The notes beneath the pieces were generated by a model that was given only the letters and a program-made list of their open reading frames with translations, did not search any database and was not told the DNA's origin. A stretch of DNA of 64,000 bases, taken from Flavobacterium potami (GTDB lineage: Bacteria > Bacteroidota > Bacteroidia > Flavobacteriales > Flavobacteriaceae). Location: contig NZ_JAINUY010000001.1 in assembly GCF_020026915.1 (NCBI RefSeq), positions 1,364,001 through 1,428,000 on the forward strand, in the 5' to 3' direction. Position numbers and translations under genes: made by a program. This document shows positions 46,309-56,045 of this stretch, piece by piece (within the stretch, counting starts at the first letter, position 1; each line of letters begins with the position of its first letter).

Positions 46309-46611
46309 ATGGCTAAGAATACTATTATATTTAAGACCGGACAGCTCCTACTTCCAGAAAAAACGGAATTGCATTTTATTACTGATCTGCTGCATGCGGG
46401 CCAGCTTGAGCTGGATTACATTGGAGAGGAGAGCCACAGCCAGAATGGCCACCCTGAAGAAGTTTCGCTGCTGGAATTTCACTTTGAAACCGAAGCCCCG
46501 TTTGATTACGGCATGCAGGAATCCGAACTTAAAAATCTGCTTGCCTCCCTGCTGGAAGACGGCAGTGCCCAAATCAAGACTAGCGGCAATGATATTATGG
46601 TTTACCTTTAA
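46309..46611 (+). CDS. Small acidic hypothetical protein (100 aa)
   Basis: 100 residues, soluble, acidic, no recognised domain. The pattern (strand, helix, strand, EVSLLEFHFETEAPFDYGM, helix, terminal strand) suggests a small alpha/beta fold. Codon positions are GC-rich like the genes to its right. It lies 98 nt upstream of a receiver gene on the same strand and may be cotranscribed with it. No function can be assigned. Confidence 0.65.
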   Translation: MAKNTIIFKTGQLLLPEKTELHFITDLLHAGQLELDYIGEESHSQNGHPEEVSLLEFHFETEAPFDYGMQESELKNLLASLLEDGSAQIKTSGNDIMVYL

Positions 46612-46709
46612 TAGGAGGCCTTAAGCAGAATCGAAATGCGGCTGGTTTCGGACACGGGAAATCCCAAGCAATCAAGCAGCGGCAAGCTGTACTGAAAAAA
46701 GAAATAGAT

Positions 46710-47090
46710 ATGTCTTATAAAAATATATTATTGATCGACGATGACATCGACGATACGCAGTTTTTTGTGGAAGCGCTGCAGGAAGTAAATAAAGAAGCTT
46801 TATGCCGCACTGCAATGAATCCATCCAAAGCTCTTGAAGATTTAGCAGTATCGGAGCAGCTGCCTGACATCATTTTTTTAGATTATAACATGCCGGCGGT
46901 AAATGGTTTGGAGTTTCTCAAACGCATGCTGCAGATAGAGCGTCTCAGACATATCGAGGTAATTGTGCTTTCAACGCCTCCTGAAGAAGTAATGCTGCCC
47001 TGGCTGGACCGCAACAATATCAGGGTGAAGTACATCTCCAAACCTGTACATATGGAAGAGTTGCAGGAAATACTCAGAGAGATTATCTAG
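46710..47090 (+). CDS. Stand-alone response regulator (receiver domain)
   Basis: 126 residues, a single REC domain. Acidic cluster DDDIDD at 10-15, phosphoacceptor Asp58 (FLDYNMP), Ser88 in the switch position and Lys111 (SKP). No output domain, so it probably shuttles phosphate or acts by binding a partner, as in Rcp1-type receivers paired with phytochromes. Candidate donors are the kinases at 41405, 47945 and 51158. Confidence 0.92.
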   Translation: MSYKNILLIDDDIDDTQFFVEALQEVNKEALCRTAMNPSKALEDLAVSEQLPDIIFLDYNMPAVNGLEFLKRMLQIERLRHIEVIVLSTPPEEVMLPWLDRNNIRVKYISKPVHMEELQEILREII

Positions 47091-47370
47091 ATCCATTTAA
47101 TGATGCTGTTGTTGTTCAATGACAGTCATTTTATGATTGATAGCCTCAAAAGCTCTATTTTCAGTATTTTTTATTAAACTTTATTTCTGCTTTTTGGGAA
47201 TAGGCGCGTAGTTAATGAAAAGAATAAACTTGTGGATTATTGATCTTTATCATGCTGCTTAATCTTGACAATAAACTTGTGTTTTCCCTTGCTTTGAATC
47301 ATTGGGATGCTTAATTTTACTTACATCATTGCAGCATGGAATTAGCGCTGTAATATTATATTAACATAAA

Positions 47371-47826
47371 ATGAATAGAAAAATAATTTTACTGGTTGAT
47401 GATGACTGCGACGATGCTGAATTTTTCAAGTGGGCAATGGTTGGAACGGAAGAGACTTTTGCGGTTAAATTTGTGGACAGCGGCGATGCAGCACTTCAGC
47501 TGCTTTCTGAGCTGGAACCGCTGCCTGATTTGATTGTTGTGGATGCCGGAATGCCGAAAATGAACGGCTGGGAGCTGCTCAAGCATATCAAGACGGATTT
47601 AAGGCTGGGAAATGTACCGGTTGTAATGATGGCCACTTCCTCACGAATCCAAGGAATAGAAGAAGCCCATTCATTGGGTGCGGCAGCTTATATTGTAAAG
47701 CCATCTGATTTTGATGAACTGAAAATGATAATGAAGCAGCTCTGCATCGGCGTACAAACCGATTTAAAGAATACGCTGGATGATATGCATGCAAGCCTGC
47801 CAGCAAATATTTATACATTCAGCTAG
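47371..47826 (+). CDS. Stand-alone response regulator upstream of the phytochrome
   Basis: 151 residues, single REC domain with DDDCDD at 10-15, phosphoacceptor Asp58 (VVDAGMP), Thr89 and Lys110 (VKP). The last ~30 residues form a short tail without a known domain. It lies 118 nt ahead of the bacteriophytochrome gene on the same strand, so it is the best candidate for the phytochrome's partner receiver; that pairing is inferred from position. Confidence 0.92.
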   Translation: MNRKIILLVDDDCDDAEFFKWAMVGTEETFAVKFVDSGDAALQLLSELEPLPDLIVVDAGMPKMNGWELLKHIKTDLRLGNVPVVMMATSSRIQGIEEAHSLGAAAYIVKPSDFDELKMIMKQLCIGVQTDLKNTLDDMHASLPANIYTFS

Positions 47827-47944
47827 ATTACACCTTTTTCATTTACTATAAAAACACAGTAAATGTCAAGTCTGTTTCCTAAAAACATGATAAGTCCCTG
47901 CTTTTGCACACGCACCAGGTACTTTTCTAAATTCACATTATTTA

Positions 47945-50212
47945 ATGAAGATTAAAGATATAGTTAACCGCGGTCTGGTTACCTTAACCAACTGTGACCA
48001 AGAACCCATACATATTCCTGGAAATATCCAGCCGCATGGATTTTTAATTGGACTTACTAATGACTGGATAATAGACTACTGCACCGAAAATATTTCCAGC
48101 TTCCTTGATTTAAGCCACACGCAGGCTTTGGGAAAGAAATTTGAGACTGTTTTTGGCGGCACGGCTCATAATCTTGTTTTGAATTACACAAATTCTGAGA
48201 CGGTTCAGGATGTATTTCCGCTGGAGGTAGAGCTTATGGGAAGGAAATTTCAAATCAATATACACAAAAGCGGCGATATATATGTTCTTGAGGCTGAACC
48301 TCAGTTCGATAAACAGATTTTGGCGGATGTCTACACGCAGACTATTCAGTTTGTAACGCAGATGAACAGCACAAAATCTTTAAAAGACCTTTGTGCGCTT
48401 GTAGCAGAAGGCACCAGAGAGATAACAGGCTACGATCGCGTAATGATCTACCGCTTTGATGAACAGTATAACGGTGAAGTGTATGCGGAAAGCTGCAGGA
48501 AGGATCTGGAGCCTTTTTTAGGGCTGCATTATCCGCATACAGATATTCCGGTTCAGGCAAGGGAATTGTATATCAGGAACCAGCTCAGACTGATTACTGA
48601 TATAAATTATCAGCCCGTGCCTATTTTTACTGTGGATGACAAAGAGGATAAAAACCTTGATTTAAGCCTGTCAATACTAAGAAGCACGTCTCCAATTCAT
48701 GTGCAGTATCTTAAAAACATGGGAGTCGGCGCTACGCTTACCATTTCACTTATCCACCATGACCGTTTATGGGGGCTCATTGCCTGCCACCATTATTCGA
48801 AAAAGAATATATCTCCGGGTGTAAGGCTGGCGGCAAAACTTCAGGGACAGTTCATTACCTCGCAGATTGATATCCGTGAATCTAATGATGAAAATCTGAA
48901 TGCCAAGAAAACACTTCAAGCGTTAGAGCATTTGACGGCTCTTGATCTTCCTCTGGCAGAAGATTCTCTGGATACTCTCATACAAATGCCGGAATTATTA
49001 GCCGTCTGCAATGCTTCAGGAGTTTCCATACTGTTTAGAAATAAAATGTATAAAAATGGTCAGGTCCCTGAAGATAATCAGATAAGAAGTTTTACGGCGC
49101 AATTGGGCAGTAAGGGCTACAATGAGTTTTACGCCAGCAGAAAAATAGGGGAGGACTTACCCGAGCTGGAAGGCTCTTCTAATTTTGCAGGTGCAGTTTA
49201 CCATGCTCTTGGAGGCTCAAACCATATAATCTGGTATAGGCCGGAAACCGTCTCAGAAATCAACTGGGCAGGCGATCCGGAAAAAAGCATAGTGAAAGAT
49301 GATAAGGGGCTGCATCCAAGAAACTCATTTAATACATGGAAACAGATTGTCAAGGGACAGAGCGGCATCTGGAAAGAGTACGAGATCAATTCAGCAGCGA
49401 AATTTGCGCATTCACTTCATAAAAATCTAATAATGATCCTGCTAAGTGAAGAGGAGGAGAAATACAGGCTTCAGAGTGAAGTATTGAAGGAGACCAATTC
49501 TGAACTGGAAAACATTAACTGGATCAGTACCCATGATCTTCAGGAGCCTTTAAGGAAAATACAGATGATTACCTCCAAGCTGCTTTCCGAAAAAAGACAT
49601 GATCCTGAGCATCCTGAAATTGATTCATTGGAACGCGTGTCAAAATCTGCGGCAAAAATGCGCGAACTGCTGCAGGATATCTTGAAATACACGCGGATTA
49701 AAAACACAAGGGAGGCAGCCGAGAAAATAGACCTCAATCTGATTCTTGATGCGGCAATAGAGGAAAACAGCGATCTAATATCAGAATGCAGTGCTGTCAT
49801 TGAATGCCAGAAACTGCCACAGGTCAACGCTATAGGTTTTTTAATGAAGCAGCTTTTTATAAATATTATTCAAAATTCCTTAAAATATGCTTCTCCTGAA
49901 CGGAATCCTGTTATAAAAATTACCGCTTCGCAGCAGCCTGAAATTATAAAGGGGCGTTTTAAAGTGTATTGCAGCTGGGTCAAATTTTCTGATAATGGAA
50001 TTGGATTTGACCAGAAATATGCAGATTCAATATTCAAGGTTTTTACCAGGCTTCATACGCAGCAGGAATACAGCGGTTCAGGGATTGGACTGGCACTATG
50101 CAAGAAGATAATGCAGGCATTGGGAGGAGCGATCTCTGCAGAAGGAAAATCAGGACTGGGAGCCAGCATTACCATTTATTTTCCCTGTGACGAGCAGGAT
50201 ACACTTATTTAA
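47945..50212 (+). CDS. Bacteriophytochrome histidine kinase
   Basis: 755 residues with the PAS-GAF-PHY-HisKA-HATPase layout of red/far-red photoreceptors. Cys17 in LTNCDQEPIHIPGNIQPHG matches the biliverdin-binding cysteine of bacteriophytochromes. GAF contains HYPHTDIPVQARELY and the HVQYLKNMGVGATLTIS/LWGLIACHH segments that hold the chromophore. HisKA has THDLQEPLRK (His530); HATPase has FSDNGIGFD and GSGIGLALC. No receiver is fused. Biliverdin requires a heme oxygenase, which is not encoded in the window. Light-dependent autophosphorylation is family knowledge. Confidence 0.94.
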   Translation: MKIKDIVNRGLVTLTNCDQEPIHIPGNIQPHGFLIGLTNDWIIDYCTENISSFLDLSHTQALGKKFETVFGGTAHNLVLNYTNSETVQDVFPLEVELMGRKFQINIHKSGDIYVLEAEPQFDKQILADVYTQTIQFVTQMNSTKSLKDLCALVAEGTREITGYDRVMIYRFDEQYNGEVYAESCRKDLEPFLGLHYPHTDIPVQARELYIRNQLRLITDINYQPVPIFTVDDKEDKNLDLSLSILRSTSPIHVQYLKNMGVGATLTISLIHHDRLWGLIACHHYSKKNISPGVRLAAKLQGQFITSQIDIRESNDENLNAKKTLQALEHLTALDLPLAEDSLDTLIQMPELLAVCNASGVSILFRNKMYKNGQVPEDNQIRSFTAQLGSKGYNEFYASRKIGEDLPELEGSSNFAGAVYHALGGSNHIIWYRPETVSEINWAGDPEKSIVKDDKGLHPRNSFNTWKQIVKGQSGIWKEYEINSAAKFAHSLHKNLIMILLSEEEEKYRLQSEVLKETNSELENINWISTHDLQEPLRKIQMITSKLLSEKRHDPEHPEIDSLERVSKSAAKMRELLQDILKYTRIKNTREAAEKIDLNLILDAAIEENSDLISECSAVIECQKLPQVNAIGFLMKQLFINIIQNSLKYASPERNPVIKITASQQPEIIKGRFKVYCSWVKFSDNGIGFDQKYADSIFKVFTRLHTQQEYSGSGIGLALCKKIMQALGGAISAEGKSGLGASITIYFPCDEQDTLI

Positions 50213-50546
50213 ATATTTGTTCGAGCAGGCAGGTAAATTGAGAATTTATATGATTAATTTTTGAAAAGCTGTTTTCAGATTCGGCTTCACTTTATTATTG
50301 ATGCAGTTGCCGCTTAAGTTGTTATAAGGCCGATAGATAATGAGTGCTGTCTTAAATCCTGCAGAGCTTTCTATGCGTTATTTATCGCTATATAGCTTCA
50401 TTTGATATTAATTGCCTATCTTTGAAATTATTAACCGGTTTTACGGATATAATTCGGTCGTTTATCTATTTTCAAAAAGCTCAATGCAATTGAGATTTGC
50501 TGATTTTTAAATTCTTGTCTTATGTTTTAACTGCAATCTAGAATTT
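50213..50546. other. Intergenic region after the phytochrome gene
   Basis: No ORF. Contains TATCTTTG at 50417-50424, an exact TAnnTTTG -7 match, about 120 bases ahead of the next receiver gene, suggesting that receiver has its own promoter. Confidence 0.45.
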
Positions 50547-50987
50547 ATGGCTGGCCAGAAAAATATTGCCCACAAGATACTAATAGTCGATGACGACCAG
50601 GATGACAGAGGTTTTTTAGCTGATGCACTTTTGGAAATCGATCCCTGCATTGAAATATTTGAATTGGAGGATGGTATAAGCCTCATGAGCAGCCTTCTTG
50701 ACAATGCAGAAATTCCGGATATTATTTTCCTGGATATCAACATGCCCGGAAAAGACGGGCTGCAGTGCCTTAAAGAAATCAAGATGCAGGACGGCGATTT
50801 AAAGAGAGTAAAAATCATAATGCTTTCCACCAGCAGCGATCCTGAAGATATAGAAACAGCTCATGAGTTCGGCGCTTCTTTTTATGCGGTAAAACCGAGT
50901 TCATTTGATGTTATGAAGCTATTCCTCACAGAAGTTATGAATATGGACTGGAGTCTAGAAAACAGGCGGCAATTTCGTCTTATATAA
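50547..50987 (+). CDS. Stand-alone response regulator
   Basis: 146 residues, single REC domain: DDDQDD at 15-20, phosphoacceptor Asp63 (FLDINMPGKDG), Ser94 (STSS) and Lys116 (VKPSS). Same layout and length class as the neighbouring receivers. It is convergent with the two-PAS kinase gene. A possible -7 element lies 123 nt upstream. Confidence 0.92.
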   Translation: MAGQKNIAHKILIVDDDQDDRGFLADALLEIDPCIEIFELEDGISLMSSLLDNAEIPDIIFLDINMPGKDGLQCLKEIKMQDGDLKRVKIIMLSTSSDPEDIETAHEFGASFYAVKPSSFDVMKLFLTEVMNMDWSLENRRQFRLI

Positions 50988-51157
50988 CAATGGACTCTAT
51001 TGGAATTCTTTTATAAATTCAAAATCAGTCTCGAGCATTTTTATAAGTTTGCAGGTGAATTCTCTTTCTGTCACTAGGAGCAGGATTTATATAATGCATG
51101 AAAATTCATCATTACAAACTGCATACTCACTGGATGTGTTTCGTGTTCGGATGAATA

Positions 51158-52654
51158 TTAAGATAAAATATCTGACGGGAAGGTCATTTCAAATACAGCG
51201 CCGGAACCGTCGGCAGTAATATTTTTAAGCTGGCCATTATGCCTTTCGGTAATTTTTTTGCAGAGGGACAGTCCCAATCCTGTTCCTTCGTACTGGTCTT
51301 TGGAATGAAGCCTCTCAAAGGCATTAAAGATTTTTATCGAGTTTTCGGGAGCAATTCCTATACCGTTGTCCGATACGGTGATTCTTAAATTTCCTTCATC
51401 AGTACTGCATTGTATTTTGATGCGGGAGTCAAAGCTTTCGCGTGAAAATTTCAAAGAATTGGCTATAAGATTGTAAAAAAGCTGATGGAACAAAATTTTA
51501 GACCCTTTCACCGTGGGCAATTTGGAATGTTCAATTACGGCAGATTTTTCAAGTATCTTAATTTCAAGATCCTCCTTGATTCTTTCTATCGTTTCATTGA
51601 GATCCACTTCTTCTTCTACCTCTGGGCTGCCGGCTGAAGAATAATTCAATATGGAATCGATCATCTCTGTAAGACGTTCAGCACTTTTGTTCAATTTATT
51701 GGCATACTGGCTGATGCGCGGCATCTGTTGTCCCTTGGCAGTTTCCTGTTTTAGAATATCGGAAAACAATAAAATCTTGCGTACTGGTTCCTTAAGGTCA
51801 TGGCTGATTACATGTCCAAACTGTTTGAGATCATCATTGGAGCGTCTAAGTTCCATAGTGCGCTGTTCTACCAGCTGCAGGAGCTCCTGAGCGTTTTTTT
51901 TCTGCTGCGTAATGTCCTGGGCAATTCCCACAATAATATTTTCTTTGTTGTCACTCTCGGAAAGCGATCCTGAAAATCTAAGCCAGTACAGCGTATCATT
52001 GACCGCTGCTCTGATCTCGCAGTTCAGGTCTCCCATGCGAGTCAGGTTTTTTAGGGCATCCTGCCACAATGCCAAATCTTCCGTATAAATCAGGCCGTTT
52101 AAGTCTGAAAGTGAAATTTCACTATCTTTTTCAAAAAAGCTTAAAAAACGCTTGGAGCCGGTAATAGTTCCCTTATCCGTATCAATTTCAAATGTCCCCA
52201 GTTGTGCGGCATCAACAGCCAGTCTTAATCTTTTTTCAATTTCTATGGTCTGCTGTCTGGCTACATTGAGTTCGGTAACCTCTGCCGCCGTATTCATGAC
52301 TCCGTATACTTTTCCTTCCACATCAAATATAGGGGTAAAATTGTAATTGAAGTAATGCGGTTTTAGGATACCCTCCACAACAATGTCTACCCTAGCATTT
52401 TTTGCCTCGAAAGGTCTTCCGGTATGGAGCACCTCTCTGAGCTGTTCGAATATTTCCTGATTTTTAAGTTCGGGAAGAATTTCAGTGTAGTTGGTTCCTA
52501 TTACATCAGGTCCCTTTCCATATGTCTTAATCATACACTTGTTGGCCAGGACTATTTTCATGTTATAACCGGTGTATACCCCTATAGGGAAAGGTGCCGT
52601 ATCTATAACGTCACGCAATACACTTTCTCTCATTGATTCTGGAAGATTCGTCAT
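51158..52654 (-). CDS. Soluble two-PAS sensor histidine kinase
   Basis: 498 residues without membrane segments. Two PAS units (~12-130 and ~140-255, ending GIAQDITQQKK), a coiled coil, HisKA (HVISHDLKEPVRKI, His285) and HATPase (VSDNGIGIAPE, GTGLGLSLCKK). It lies eight bases downstream of a receiver gene on the same strand, so the two form an operon and probably a cognate pair. Related in its catalytic half to the kinase at 41405. Confidence 0.93.
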   Translation of the reverse strand: MTNLPESMRESVLRDVIDTAPFPIGVYTGYNMKIVLANKCMIKTYGKGPDVIGTNYTEILPELKNQEIFEQLREVLHTGRPFEAKNARVDIVVEGILKPHYFNYNFTPIFDVEGKVYGVMNTAAEVTELNVARQQTIEIEKRLRLAVDAAQLGTFEIDTDKGTITGSKRFLSFFEKDSEISLSDLNGLIYTEDLALWQDALKNLTRMGDLNCEIRAAVNDTLYWLRFSGSLSESDNKENIIVGIAQDITQQKKNAQELLQLVEQRTMELRRSNDDLKQFGHVISHDLKEPVRKILLFSDILKQETAKGQQMPRISQYANKLNKSAERLTEMIDSILNYSSAGSPEVEEEVDLNETIERIKEDLEIKILEKSAVIEHSKLPTVKGSKILFHQLFYNLIANSLKFSRESFDSRIKIQCSTDEGNLRITVSDNGIGIAPENSIKIFNAFERLHSKDQYEGTGLGLSLCKKITERHNGQLKNITADGSGAVFEMTFPSDILS

Positions 52655-52662
52655 AATACCAG

Positions 52663-53112
52663 TTAAATTGTTATGTAGAAGTTTTCAAAAGCTGGCTGTC
52701 TGCTGTCATTTTCAGATACCAGTTTAACCGCTTTGTTGATCAGTTGTGCCATTTTACTGTAGTCGGCAGGCTTTGTAATGAAGTAATCGGCCCCCAACTC
52801 GTACATTCTTTGAATGTCGGCCGGATTGCTGCTGGTGGTAAAAATGACAATAACATGATGTTTGAGATGCTGTGATTCCCTTATTTTTTTCAAACATTCC
52901 GGTCCTGAGAGAACAGGCATGTTAAGATCCAGAAAAATCAAATCTGCTGCAGGCTCCGGAGGACCTTCAAGCAGATTGATCAATTTTGATCCGTTGTATG
53001 AAATGGAGAGTTTTAAATCAGGAAACTGTTCTGAAAAAATATCAGAAAAAAAATCGCAGTCATCTATATCGTCATCGGCCAGCAGGACATGCCTGAATAT
53101 TTTTTTAGTCAT
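52663..53112 (-). CDS. Stand-alone response regulator, operon partner of the two-PAS kinase
   Basis: 149 residues, single REC domain with DDDIDD at 13-18, phosphoacceptor Asp62 (FLDLNMPVLSG), Thr92 (FTTSS) and Lys114 (TKPAD). It precedes the histidine kinase by eight bases, which makes this the only clearly matched kinase-receiver pair in the cluster. Confidence 0.93.
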   Translation of the reverse strand: MTKKIFRHVLLADDDIDDCDFFSDIFSEQFPDLKLSISYNGSKLINLLEGPPEPAADLIFLDLNMPVLSGPECLKKIRESQHLKHHVIVIFTTSSNPADIQRMYELGADYFITKPADYSKMAQLINKAVKLVSENDSRQPAFENFYITI

Positions 53113-53271
53113 AATAGGGTTCTGCTTAAGTGCAGCTATCTCAAATATACAATTTTAATAGCTTATCTCTGTTTTACGGTTTGAATTTTATTATATTTTA
53201 AAAATGCACCGCTTTAATAATGTGAATCTAGATATAGATATGGTTGTAGATTGCTATTCCGCCGGTTTCCA

Positions 53272-53517
53272 TTATAATGATCTGAATGTGCTGGTCCAGA
53301 TTGGGGCTCTATTGTATTGTCGCTGCAAAATATTTGTATCCGTCACGGAATCACAATCAAAGTCCGGCTCGTCATCTTGCCCATGATAGAGATCCGGTAT
53401 TGCCGCCGTCTGCTGTTTTTGAGCCGCAAATACTGTTTCTGCGGAATTTTGAGCGCAGATGACACGAAAGGTCTTATCTGATTTCTTCCTGAAGCTGGAA
53501 AAGGTTAGTGATTTCAT
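53272..53517 (-). CDS. Hypothetical protein (81 aa), doubtful
   Basis: An ATG-started frame, basic at the N-terminus (MKSLTFSSFRKKSDKTF) and acidic in the middle (GQDDEPDFDCDSVTD). No domain recognised. It lies alone between the receiver and the next small gene and overlaps an antisense ORF, so coding status is uncertain. Confidence 0.3.
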   Translation of the reverse strand: MKSLTFSSFRKKSDKTFRVICAQNSAETVFAAQKQQTAAIPDLYHGQDDEPDFDCDSVTDTNILQRQYNRAPIWTSTFRSL

Positions 53518-53910
53518 TATTATATAAATATAGAGGCCTGCCTTAGCATTTTAAATTTTATCAAAAGTAAATTGATCTGCAGGCTTTCGATTATAGAATT
53601 ACGTTGTGGCTTTACATAATTTCATTGTGTAAATAAATCAATTTCCAATTTCAGTTTATCTGCAATCAGTTATCCCGGATGTAAACGGAGGTATTTTTTG
53701 ATATGAATCTCCAGAAGATGAATGTCTTGAGATGGAAAATAGTTTTTAAGCTGTTGACTATAATCTGGGCAAGATGAAATTCACAGCTAGTCGTTTATTC
53801 AATTTTTTTAATCAAGTGATTTAACTATTTTTTTAACATTGCCAATAAGTGTGCATCATATCTAAATAATTATATTTGATTGATTATACTAAAACAGCAG
53901 ATCTTTCACA
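53518..53910. other. Intergenic region
   Basis: About 390 AT-rich bases with no ORF, repeat or strong hairpin recognised. Presumably contains the promoter of the 81-aa gene at 53911. Confidence 0.4.
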
Positions 53911-54156
53911 ATGGAAAAAACGATACAGCTAAAGGTGAGAAAAGATTTGGATGCACGAGAGCAGCATACGATACTAAAACTCAAAGGCAGCCTGATTTCA
54001 AAAGGCTACACCGAGATTATCCATATTTTGGATCAGGACGAAGATTATCACATCAATACCTTTGAGACGGCGACCGAAAAAAAAAATGAAGTCCAGCAGT
54101 ATATTGCGGTCTTTATCGACAAGGAAAGCCTTCAGAGGGCCGTCAGCATCAAATAA
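53911..54156 (+). CDS. Small hypothetical protein (81 aa)
   Basis: 81 residues, soluble and highly charged. The pattern (strand KTIQLKVRKDL, helix, strand IIHILDQDEDYHINTF, helix, strand QQYIAVFIDK, helix) resembles a ferredoxin-like fold, but no family is recognised. It is followed by a terminator, so it is a single-gene unit. It opens the stress-like island. Confidence 0.6.
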   Translation: MEKTIQLKVRKDLDAREQHTILKLKGSLISKGYTEIIHILDQDEDYHINTFETATEKKNEVQQYIAVFIDKESLQRAVSIK

Positions 54157-54622
54157 TTAAAAGGTTCTTTATCTTAGGGAGCCCGCTGGCCTTCGGTCTG
54201 GCAGGCTTCTTAGTTTTAGTTTGCCGCCACAGAAAGCCAATGCAATTATCGGCTTTCTTTTTTTATGCTCTTCCTATCTGTTGCAGGTTATCGCAAAGCA
54301 GACTCGTAATCTGCTTACGGTGCTTGGAAGGTTTGTTCTTAATTCCACTGCATTGCAGCGACCCTCTTCAACCTGTTGTGAATGAAAACCTCTTCCCCTA
54401 ATTTTTATGCACTTGAGATTCCGATCCGGAATGGCTAACTTAGCAGCAGTTCTTTTATATCTATTTTGGATGCGTTAACCGTTAATTTCTGCAATCTTTG
54501 ATGTTTCACAGGAACAGAGCTCCAACAAAATCCGAATTATGATACATCGGAATGAAAAACTGTAAATGATTCCCTGAGGTGAACCTTAATTTTACCTTGT
54601 TGAAAAATTAAAATACAATATA
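54157..54622. other. Intergenic region with terminator
   Basis: Contains an imperfect GC-rich hairpin (54180-54210), the terminator at 54231-54264, and otherwise nothing recognised before the small membrane ORF at 54623. Confidence 0.45.
54231..54264 (+). terminator. Rho-independent terminator after the 81-aa gene
   Basis: AGAAAGCC (54231-54238) pairs perfectly with GGCTTTCT (54251-54258), followed by a T run. Confidence 0.75.
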
Positions 54623-54763
54623 ATGAAAATACAGAAAAGAAAAAGAAAAGATGTAATAGAGAAGGCGCAGAATTCGATAGAAAGAAAAAGTATGATCATC
54701 AATGTAATGGTTTTTTCGATACTTTCGTTTATAGCAGTGCTTCTCATCACTGTAATTGCCTAA
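54623..54763 (+). CDS. Small membrane protein (46 aa)
   Basis: A short frame with a strongly basic N-terminus (MKIQKRKRKD) and one hydrophobic helix over ~24-46 (IINVMVFSILSFIAVLLITVIA). The basic-in topology predicts an inner-membrane protein with the N-terminus in the cytosol. No family recognised. Support is the composition and the ATG start; small single-span proteins are common in stress regions. Confidence 0.5.
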   Translation: MKIQKRKRKDVIEKAQNSIERKSMIINVMVFSILSFIAVLLITVIA

Positions 54764-55015
54764 AGGCTTTTCTGCTCTTCAGGAGCTGTACGTGTAATGA
54801 GAAGATAAAAATCCGTAAGGTGCCAACATGCAGGGCGCAATTCAAGGGAACATCGAAGGTCCTTATTAATATTGTAATTATAGCGGATCTACTCTTTATC
54901 AGTAGGCAATCAAAAAATTTGGAGGCTAAACTCATTTATGGCAATAAAGCAATAAACCAGCGTGCCGGATTATAAGTGTTAGAAATTTGTGGAATCTAAT
55001 TCGTTTTTTTACTTA

Positions 55016-55468
55016 TCAGGGCCAATTGAACAATAAATATACTTTAAAAGCTGTTGCGGAAAATATTAGGTGAGCAATAAAAAGCTGGATATAGTAGCCT
55101 TTATAATCGATTGCAGGCTTTTTAGGAACGAGGCTGAATAATATCATCCATCCCGCAATACCTATTGACCCAATGCAGATTCCTAGAATAAGAGCGGTCA
55201 GCCACGAGATTTCCATAATATCATTATTCCAAATTACGTGATATCCGATTACAAATAGGATCCCTATCAGATAATGGACAACCCAAGCCAAAATTGATTT
55301 AACATTCAAAGAGACTTCAATGCGTAAAAAAGACATAACATATGTAAGCAGTAGAGGTTCTTTGTACACTTCCCTTGCGGCAGCTGAAACAGCATAGCTG
55401 AAAAGGGTCATTAGGGATGTAGCGGCAACTGCCTCTATGAAGATCTGGAATATAGTTTCAATAGTCAT
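55016..55468 (-). CDS. Inner-membrane protein, four helices, unknown function
   Basis: 150 residues with four hydrophobic helices (~8-30, 58-80, 88-112, 128-148). A conserved-looking KPAIDYKGYY loop precedes the last helix. No family recognised. It is flanked by other small stress-island genes on the same strand, with a 122-nt gap from the 99-aa gene. Confidence 0.7.
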   Translation of the reverse strand: MTIETIFQIFIEAVAATSLMTLFSYAVSAAAREVYKEPLLLTYVMSFLRIEVSLNVKSILAWVVHYLIGILFVIGYHVIWNNDIMEISWLTALILGICIGSIGIAGWMILFSLVPKKPAIDYKGYYIQLFIAHLIFSATAFKVYLLFNWP

Positions 55469-55590
55469 TTCCTAAGGTTTTATCATTTTTGACTTGGGTA
55501 AAATAGTATTTTGATATGTGCTGGAGGATGATAGCGGTTATTAAAGAAATTATTCTGGTCTGCAGTTTTTCTTATTCTGAATTTTAGGAT

Positions 55591-55890
55591 CTAGTCTGCA
55601 TTGGCTCCAATTGGACTATTGGGTAAAATTTCATCTACTTTTTCGGTAATTTTTCCTGCGGCTGCAGCCAATGAGTCCTTGTATTTCGCCAATCCGATAC
55701 CTGCTACCGGTAAAGCGAGTTTTCCAATAAGAGAGCCTGCTTCGGGGTATCCATTTTTACTAAGATAGGACGAAAGTAAAAGTGACCCCACAGCGCCGAT
55801 TAAAATATAGCTGTCTGGCAGATCGGCAATTTTATTTTCAATAAGCGATTTCAGTTCATTAAAGTTTTCCGAGTTAATTAAGTTTTCCAT
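55591..55890 (-). CDS. Small hypothetical protein with hydrophobic centre (99 aa)
   Basis: 99 residues: an acidic amphipathic N-terminal part, a hydrophobic segment (YILIGAVGSLLLSSYLSK, ~28-45), a second weaker one (LIGKLALPVAGIGLA) and a charged helical C-terminus (AAAAGKITEKVDEIL). It resembles small membrane-associated stress proteins but no family is recognised. Own transcript probable. Confidence 0.62.
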   Translation of the reverse strand: MENLINSENFNELKSLIENKIADLPDSYILIGAVGSLLLSSYLSKNGYPEAGSLIGKLALPVAGIGLAKYKDSLAAAAGKITEKVDEILPNSPIGANAD

Positions 55891-56045
55891 AAATTAGATA
55901 GTTAAACGTTTTTAGTTTTAAATAGTTGGCTAAAATTAAGGAGCTTGATTCTTATTTTCTTATATAATTGAAATCCAGCTTTACAAAATAAACCACTTTT
56001 GAAGAGCTGGAAAAATAATTTTTCAACCTCTGTTTGCACTATCCC

